DNA of 44,771 nucleotides, taken from the NCBI GenBank assembly GCA_002422425.1, contig DIVG01000003.1, forward strand, positions 1-44,771, read 5' to 3'. Made by a program: the position numbers and the translations under genes. Positions 40,853 to 44,771 of the stretch are shown here, piece by piece. Below the pieces are notes generated by a model. The model was not told where the DNA came from. It was given only the letters and a program-made list of their open reading frames with translations, and ran no database searches. Numbering within the stretch: the stretch's first letter is position 1; every line of letters begins with the position of its first letter. Origin of the DNA: Akkermansiaceae bacterium UBA6138. GTDB taxonomy: Bacteria; Verrucomicrobiota; Verrucomicrobiia; Verrucomicrobiales; DEV007.

Positions 40853-41905
40853 ATGCCCGACCTTTACCCGCTCGCGAGACGCCTCCTTTTTGCCATGGAT
40901 GCAGAATCGGCCCACCATGTCACCCTTTCGTTGATGCGGACGGCCGACCATCTCGGGATCCTGCACGCGTTGACAGGTACTGCTCATGCATCCGACCCGA
41001 CTGATTCATCGCTCGAACTGATGGGGCTGCGTTTTCCCAATCGTGTCGGCCTCGCCGCCGGACTCGACAAAACCGGCAGCGCCGTCCATGCCTTCGGCGA
41101 ACTCGGTTTCGGCCACGTCGAAATCGGCACCATCACCCCGCGCCCGCAGCCCGGCAATGAAAAGCCCCGCCTCTTCCGCCTCAAGGAACACGAGGCCATC
41201 ATCAATCGCATGGGCTTCAATAATCCCGGCGTCGCCGGCATGCTGGAAAATCTCTCGCACTCGCGAAGGAACTTCCGCGGCATCCTCGGGATCAATATCG
41301 GGAAAAACTTCGACACGCCGAACGACGAGGCAATCTGCGATTACCTGCTGTGCTTCGAGGGCGTTTATGCCGCCGCCGATTACGTGACCGCCAACTTGTC
41401 CTCCCCGAACACCAAAGGCCTCCGCGATTTGCAGAATGCCGGGACCTGTGGCGAGCTCATCCGGCAACTCCAGGCGAAACGGAGCGAGTTACAGACGGCG
41501 CAGGGAGGAAAATATGTGCCTATCGTCATCAAGATCGCACCCGATCTTTCCGATGAAGCTGTCGTCGCCCTGGCCGGGGTTTTTAACGAGACGGGCATTG
41601 ACGGGGTCATCACGACCAACACCACGATAGCGCGCGACGCCGTCGCCGGGCATGCCCTCGCGGGAGAAGCGGGCGGTCTCAGCGGAGCTCCGCTCACGAC
41701 GAAGTCGACCGGAGTCCTGCGATTGCTGCGTCAGGAGATGAACGACGCGATTCCCATCATCGGTTCGGGCGGGGTCATGAGCGCCGACGATGCCAGAGCG
41801 AAATTCGACGCCGGTGCCGCCCTCGTCCAGGTCTACACCGGCCTCGTCTACAAAGGGCCGAAGCTGGTGACGGAGATTGCGGGAATGAAAACCGCTGAGA
41901 GCTAA
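40853..41905 (+). CDS. pyrD: Dihydroorotate dehydrogenase (quinone), class 2
   Basis: A 350-residue class 2 dihydroorotate dehydrogenase, the membrane-associated enzyme that oxidises dihydroorotate to orotate in pyrimidine synthesis and passes electrons to quinone. The N-terminal helix pair (YPLARRLLFAMDAESAHHVTLSLM) is the quinone-binding extension of class 2. Signature residues: GLAAGLDKTGSAV (FMN), EIGTITPRPQPGNEKPRLFRL split into its two parts, INRMGFNNPGV, NLSSPNTKGLRDLQ with the catalytic Ser, VKIAPDL-like VIKIAPDLSDE, TTNTT and IIGSGGVMS. I chose ATG at 40853 (MPDLYPLARR); the frame is open to 40172 over the nadE gene, which cannot be coding there. Its stop is 8 bases from the accD end, convergent. 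Confidence 0.97.
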   Translation: MPDLYPLARRLLFAMDAESAHHVTLSLMRTADHLGILHALTGTAHASDPTDSSLELMGLRFPNRVGLAAGLDKTGSAVHAFGELGFGHVEIGTITPRPQPGNEKPRLFRLKEHEAIINRMGFNNPGVAGMLENLSHSRRNFRGILGINIGKNFDTPNDEAICDYLLCFEGVYAAADYVTANLSSPNTKGLRDLQNAGTCGELIRQLQAKRSELQTAQGGKYVPIVIKIAPDLSDEAVVALAGVFNETGIDGVITTNTTIARDAVAGHALAGEAGGLSGAPLTTKSTGVLRLLRQEMNDAIPIIGSGGVMSADDARAKFDAGAALVQVYTGLVYKGPKLVTEIAGMKTAES

Positions 41906-41913
41906 TGCCCCCC

Positions 41914-42750
41914 CTACCGCCGCCGCAGCATAAACTCGAGAAGCTGCCCGATGCGCTCGCGCATGACCGAACGCGGGACGATCATATCGACAAGACCGTG
42001 ATCGAGGAGGAACTCGGCGGTCTGAAACCCGGGAGGCAGATTCTGGTGAGTCGTCTCTTTGATGACACGGGGACCGGCGAAGCCGATCATGCAGTTCGGC
42101 TCGGCCATGATGATGTCGCCGAGGGTGGCAAAACTGGCCGTGACCCCGCCCGTCGTCGGGTGGGTCAGGATGGAAATGTAGGGAAGACCGGCGGCGTGGT
42201 GACGGGCGAGAGCCCCGCTCGTTTTCGCCATCTGCATGAGGCTGAGGATCCCTTCATGCATGCGTGCGCCTCCCGAGGCGCAGACGATGATCGCCGCTCG
42301 ACTCTCGGCAGTGGCGGCTTCGATCGCACGGGTCAGTTTCTCACCGGCGGCCGAGCCCATGCTCGCACCGAGAAAGCGGAAGTCCATCACCCCGATGGTC
42401 ACGGGATGGCCAAGGACTGATCCCCTGCCGGAAAGAACCGCGTCTTTGAGGCCCGTCTTCTTCTGATAGGCTTTCACCTTGTCAGTGTAGCCCTTGAAAC
42501 CGAGAGCGTCGCTCGACTCAAGCGTGGCATCCATCTCTTCGAACGAATCGGGATCGAGAAGCATCGCGATCCGCTCCTGAGAAGTCAGCGTGAAGTGGTG
42601 GTCACATTTCGTGCAGACGCGGTTGCGCTGCTTCAGCGTGATCTCGTCGATGATGGCACCGCAGGAGGGGCACTTGTTCCACAGCCCCTCGGGCATGTCG
42701 GATTTTTTCTTCCCGAGAGAAGCAATGGAGCGCTTTTTGAAGATGCCCAT
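41914..42750 (-). CDS. accD: Acetyl-CoA carboxylase carboxyltransferase beta subunit
   Basis: A 278-residue protein. The zinc ribbon at the N-terminus has C27, C30, C46 and C49 (KCPSCG and VCTKCDHH), as in bacterial AccD. The carboxyltransferase (crotonase fold) follows with ASGGARMHEGILSLMQMAKTS and ISILTHPTTGGVTASFA, which contain the acetyl-CoA binding Gly loops, and GFAGPRVIKET. With AccA it transfers CO2 from biotin to acetyl-CoA, the first step of fatty-acid synthesis; accA is not in this window. The start MGIFKKRSIASLGKKK is typical. It lies 102 bases downstream of the comF stop on the same strand and has its own short upstream region. Confidence 0.97.
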   Translation of the reverse strand: MGIFKKRSIASLGKKKSDMPEGLWNKCPSCGAIIDEITLKQRNRVCTKCDHHFTLTSQERIAMLLDPDSFEEMDATLESSDALGFKGYTDKVKAYQKKTGLKDAVLSGRGSVLGHPVTIGVMDFRFLGASMGSAAGEKLTRAIEAATAESRAAIIVCASGGARMHEGILSLMQMAKTSGALARHHAAGLPYISILTHPTTGGVTASFATLGDIIMAEPNCMIGFAGPRVIKETTHQNLPPGFQTAEFLLDHGLVDMIVPRSVMRERIGQLLEFMLRRR

Positions 42751-42852
42751 AGAAGAGAGTGTAGAGTGTGTTGGTGTGTTTCACGACCGGGGCCGCTGCG
42801 GGGAAGGTAGCGGTTTATGACGGGATCACAACCAAATTTCGGATCGCCCGGA

Positions 42853-43614
42853 CTACCCTCGCAAAACGGAAACGGCGGCGATTTTCTTTATTTTGAACCC
42901 TTCGCGGAGCACGGCGGCGCATTCGGAGACCGTCGTGCCGGTCGTAATAACATCATCAACGAGGAGGATACGGGCCCCTTCCGCCGGGGCGGGCGGAAGC
43001 TTTTTCCGCGATTCAAAAACGTCGTAGAGGTTCGCAAGCCGATCCCGCCGGTCGAGCTGGGCCTGTCGGGTGGTTTGTTTAACCCGCCGCAAAAAAGGCT
43101 GCAGTGTGAGCCTTACCCCCGCCGGGGCACGGCGAATCAACTCCCTCGCCAGCTCGCGGGACTGGTTAAACCCCCGCTCGCGGAGACGACGAGGATGCAA
43201 AGGCACCGGCACGACCCACCACGACCCTTCGTGGAGCCGTTCGTCACGCCAGACTTCGTCGAGCATGACTCCGAAGAGACGACCCAGTTGGCGTTGTCTG
43301 CCATACTTGAATCGGTGCATGAGATCTCTTCCCACCCCGCTTCCGCGATAGGCACTGACGGCAAAGTCTATCGCGAGCTCACGGTCACCGCAATTCGCAC
43401 AGCGAAAAGGGACCGTGCCCGTCGATTCGAAGCCCTGCCCGCAGACCCGGCAGTAGTGGGATCCAATGGGAACGAGGGTCGCCTCGCAGTCGCCGCAAAG
43501 AAATGGTTTACTGAGTTGTCGCTCCGCCTCCAAAGGCAGATCACAGGCACCGCAGAGAGGCGGATAGAGCCACCCTATGACCGCCTGGCGCACCCGTGAG
43601 ACTCGACCGCTCAT
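42853..43614 (-). CDS. comF: ComF family phosphoribosyltransferase-like protein
   Basis: A 253-residue protein of the ComF family. The N-terminus has four CxxC pairs: C21/C24, C40/C43, C55/C58 and C72/C75, a zinc-binding double treble-clef. The PRTase domain carries the PRPP-like loop ILLVDDVITTGTT, and VPVPLHPRRLRERGFNQS, RQAQLDRRDRLANLYDVF are the classical ComF hallmarks. ComF helps take up single-stranded DNA in competent bacteria and has been linked with the ComFA helicase, absent here. Its start overlaps the CPBP gene stop by four bases, so they are translationally coupled. Whether this organism is competent cannot be told. Confidence 0.93.
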   Translation of the reverse strand: MSGRVSRVRQAVIGWLYPPLCGACDLPLEAERQLSKPFLCGDCEATLVPIGSHYCRVCGQGFESTGTVPFRCANCGDRELAIDFAVSAYRGSGVGRDLMHRFKYGRQRQLGRLFGVMLDEVWRDERLHEGSWWVVPVPLHPRRLRERGFNQSRELARELIRRAPAGVRLTLQPFLRRVKQTTRQAQLDRRDRLANLYDVFESRKKLPPAPAEGARILLVDDVITTGTTVSECAAVLREGFKIKKIAAVSVLRG

Positions 43615-44630
43615 TCACCTTCACAGGAGGAGGTGAAGGGATTTCCGTATTTTTTTCTGAGCCAGAGCCAGAGAAAAAATCCGGTGAGGGCGACGACGAT
43701 GCAGGAGATCGCACCGACCCGCAGATTATCACCCAGCCAGGGCATCATTTCGCCGGGGGCGAAAGTGCGCCGGGTCAGGGGACCGAGTGTCTTCACCCCG
43801 AAAACCCATCCGGCATGGAGTCCGATTCCGAGCCAGAGCGAGCCGGTCTTCATTCTCGTGTAACCGAGGACAAGACCGATCGAGAGGAGCACGGCGAACT
43901 CGGCAAAAAGAAAGTAGGGATTAGCGAACTGGGAAACAAAATGCTCGACGATTTTCCCCACCATCCAGAATCCGGATCCGTAACTGACCTCCTCAACCTC
44001 AAGCGACTTAGGGGCATTAAAAAAATGGATGCCGGCAAAAAAAATCGCAATGACCCAGAAAAGCGATTTCGGTTTCAGCAGCTTGGCGAGGACCGCATGA
44101 AAAGCCCCCCGAAAGACGAACTCCTCAAGAAACCCGACCGCAACCCCCGTCCCAAGCGCGGCCAGAAAGACACTCACGAGCGGCTTGCCGGGATCCCTAA
44201 GCCCGTAGTAGCCAAGTGACACATAAGACCAGCCGAGAACGAGAAGAGTTCCCCCGGCGACGAAGAAGCCGATACAGAGATGCTGCCACCAGACCGGGTT
44301 TGCCGCTAACAACAGTTGCCCGCGCATTGCTTCCCCCGTCGGACGGGTCATTCCTCGCTTTTCTCTTCCCGCGTTAAGCCAGCGCAGGGTGGGCCATACC
44401 ATAAGCAAAGCGCCGAGGAGAATGGCGCGATTGAAATAGCGTGAGAAGTGGGCACGGCGCATCGAGTCGTTGAGGCTCTCGAGCCAGGTCCCCGCGAGCC
44501 AAGCCTCGGCGACGAGAAACTTGCCGGCGAAATAGAGAGGCGGAGCGAAAACCGCTCCGAGGATGACAGTGCCGAGAAGGAAAACGATCGTCTTGAAAAC
44601 AGTGGACTGGAAAAAAGAACCTTCGGACAT
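43611..44630 (-). CDS. CPBP-family intramembrane metalloprotease
   Basis: A 339-residue membrane protein with about eight helices. The CPBP/CAAX protease motifs are present: VGFLEEFVFRGAFHAVL (EExxxR, the catalytic Glu pair with Arg), FAGIHFFNAPKSLE (second motif His), and LGIGLHAGWVF (third His). Such enzymes cleave prenylated or other membrane peptides; the bacterial substrate is unknown. I start at ATG 44630 (MSEGSFFQSTVF); the 38-codon extension to 44744 contains Arg/Ala/Leu stretches without family similarity. Its end overlaps comF by four bases, forming a two-gene operon. It lies 62 bases after the stop of another minus-strand gene. Confidence 0.92.
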   Translation of the reverse strand: MSEGSFFQSTVFKTIVFLLGTVILGAVFAPPLYFAGKFLVAEAWLAGTWLESLNDSMRRAHFSRYFNRAILLGALLMVWPTLRWLNAGREKRGMTRPTGEAMRGQLLLAANPVWWQHLCIGFFVAGGTLLVLGWSYVSLGYYGLRDPGKPLVSVFLAALGTGVAVGFLEEFVFRGAFHAVLAKLLKPKSLFWVIAIFFAGIHFFNAPKSLEVEEVSYGSGFWMVGKIVEHFVSQFANPYFLFAEFAVLLSIGLVLGYTRMKTGSLWLGIGLHAGWVFGVKTLGPLTRRTFAPGEMMPWLGDNLRVGAISCIVVALTGFFLWLWLRKKYGNPFTSSCEGE

Positions 44631-44692
44631 ACCGGGCTGATACGCCGAAACGGCGGATTTTGCAACGGCGCGGAAAAGGGGAAGGGCTGTTT

Positions 44693-44771
44693 TTAAAAGG
44701 GCCTCCCGTCGAGCAGGCCGATGCCCTCGAAGCGATCGGGCCACTCGCGGTGCAGCCCCTGCGGTGCAGCC
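44693..44771 (-). CDS. C-terminus of a gene continuing past the right edge
   Basis: A minus-strand frame runs from the right edge to TAA at 44693-44695 and encodes APQGLHREWPDRFEGIGLLD followed by GRPF. The frame is in the same direction as the CPBP gene, 62 bases upstream of it. Only 25 residues are visible, so no function is assigned. GGTGCAGCC occurs twice within the last 25 bases of the window. Confidence 0.6.
   Translation of the reverse strand, partial: AAPQGLHREWPDRFEGIGLLDGRPF

Overview
The window looks like a chromosomal segment of a GC-rich member of the Verrucomicrobiota (PVC superphylum). The evidence is the gene content: a planctomycete/verrucomicrobial c-type cytochrome (DUF1549/DUF1553) plus DUF1501 cluster, a TIGR04073-type exosortase-associated protein, a GreA embedded in a much longer polypeptide as in chlamydiae, a DUF4175-like giant protein in a BatA/VWA operon, and many short secreted or lipoprotein genes of PVC type. 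No rRNA, tRNA, CRISPR array, prophage or complete insertion sequence was seen. Names rest on reading motifs by eye, without database searches.

Layout. (1) 1-5559, plus strand: end of a WD40 protein, then a DUF1549/DUF1553 cytochrome, a Tat-exported DUF1501 protein and a pre-peptidase-type beta-domain protein; this is a compact operon of exported proteins. (2) 5614-7531, minus strand: an EamA transporter and a family 2 glycosyltransferase. (3) 18488 down to 7656, minus strand: a five-gene envelope operon of BatA/VWA protein, 1289-residue coiled-coil and Lys/Gly/Glu-repeat protein, second VWA-like protein, C13-fold pseudo-protease and a membrane protein, closed by a hairpin. (4) 18659-20668, minus strand: TupA-type ATP-grasp protein and formyltransferase, probably for surface glycan synthesis. 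(5) 20870-25081, minus strand: M3 oligopeptidase, DUF6580 membrane protein, thioredoxin and a proline-rich tail-anchored protein. (6) 25235-32361, mixed strands: M20 peptidase, TIGR04073 protein, long GreA, lipoprotein, very short RNase III-like protein overlapping Hsp33, a lone cyclic-nucleotide-binding domain, a GYF/PH-like protein and a thioesterase. (7) 32437-35114: a secreted protein with a Lon-like degenerate domain, then a small integrase-arm-like gene and non-coding sequence. (8) 35115-38714: TonB-dependent receptor and a Wzz/BY-kinase-like protein that lacks its ATP-binding motifs. (9) 38783-44771: housekeeping genes (NAD synthetase, dihydroorotate dehydrogenase, AccD, ComF, CPBP protease) and the tail of one more gene.

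The most unusual items are the pseudo-enzymes: a C13-fold protein with Ser at the Cys position and an EF-hand loop, a tyrosine-kinase-like chain-length regulator without Walker A or B residues, and a Lon-like domain without the catalytic Lys. Also notable are the thioredoxin with His before CGPC, the 98-residue Mini-III-like RNase overlapping hsp33, and the small recombinase-like gene next to a structured intergenic stretch. None of these proves a new system; the envelope operon at 7656-18488 is the best candidate for a poorly described multi-protein assembly.
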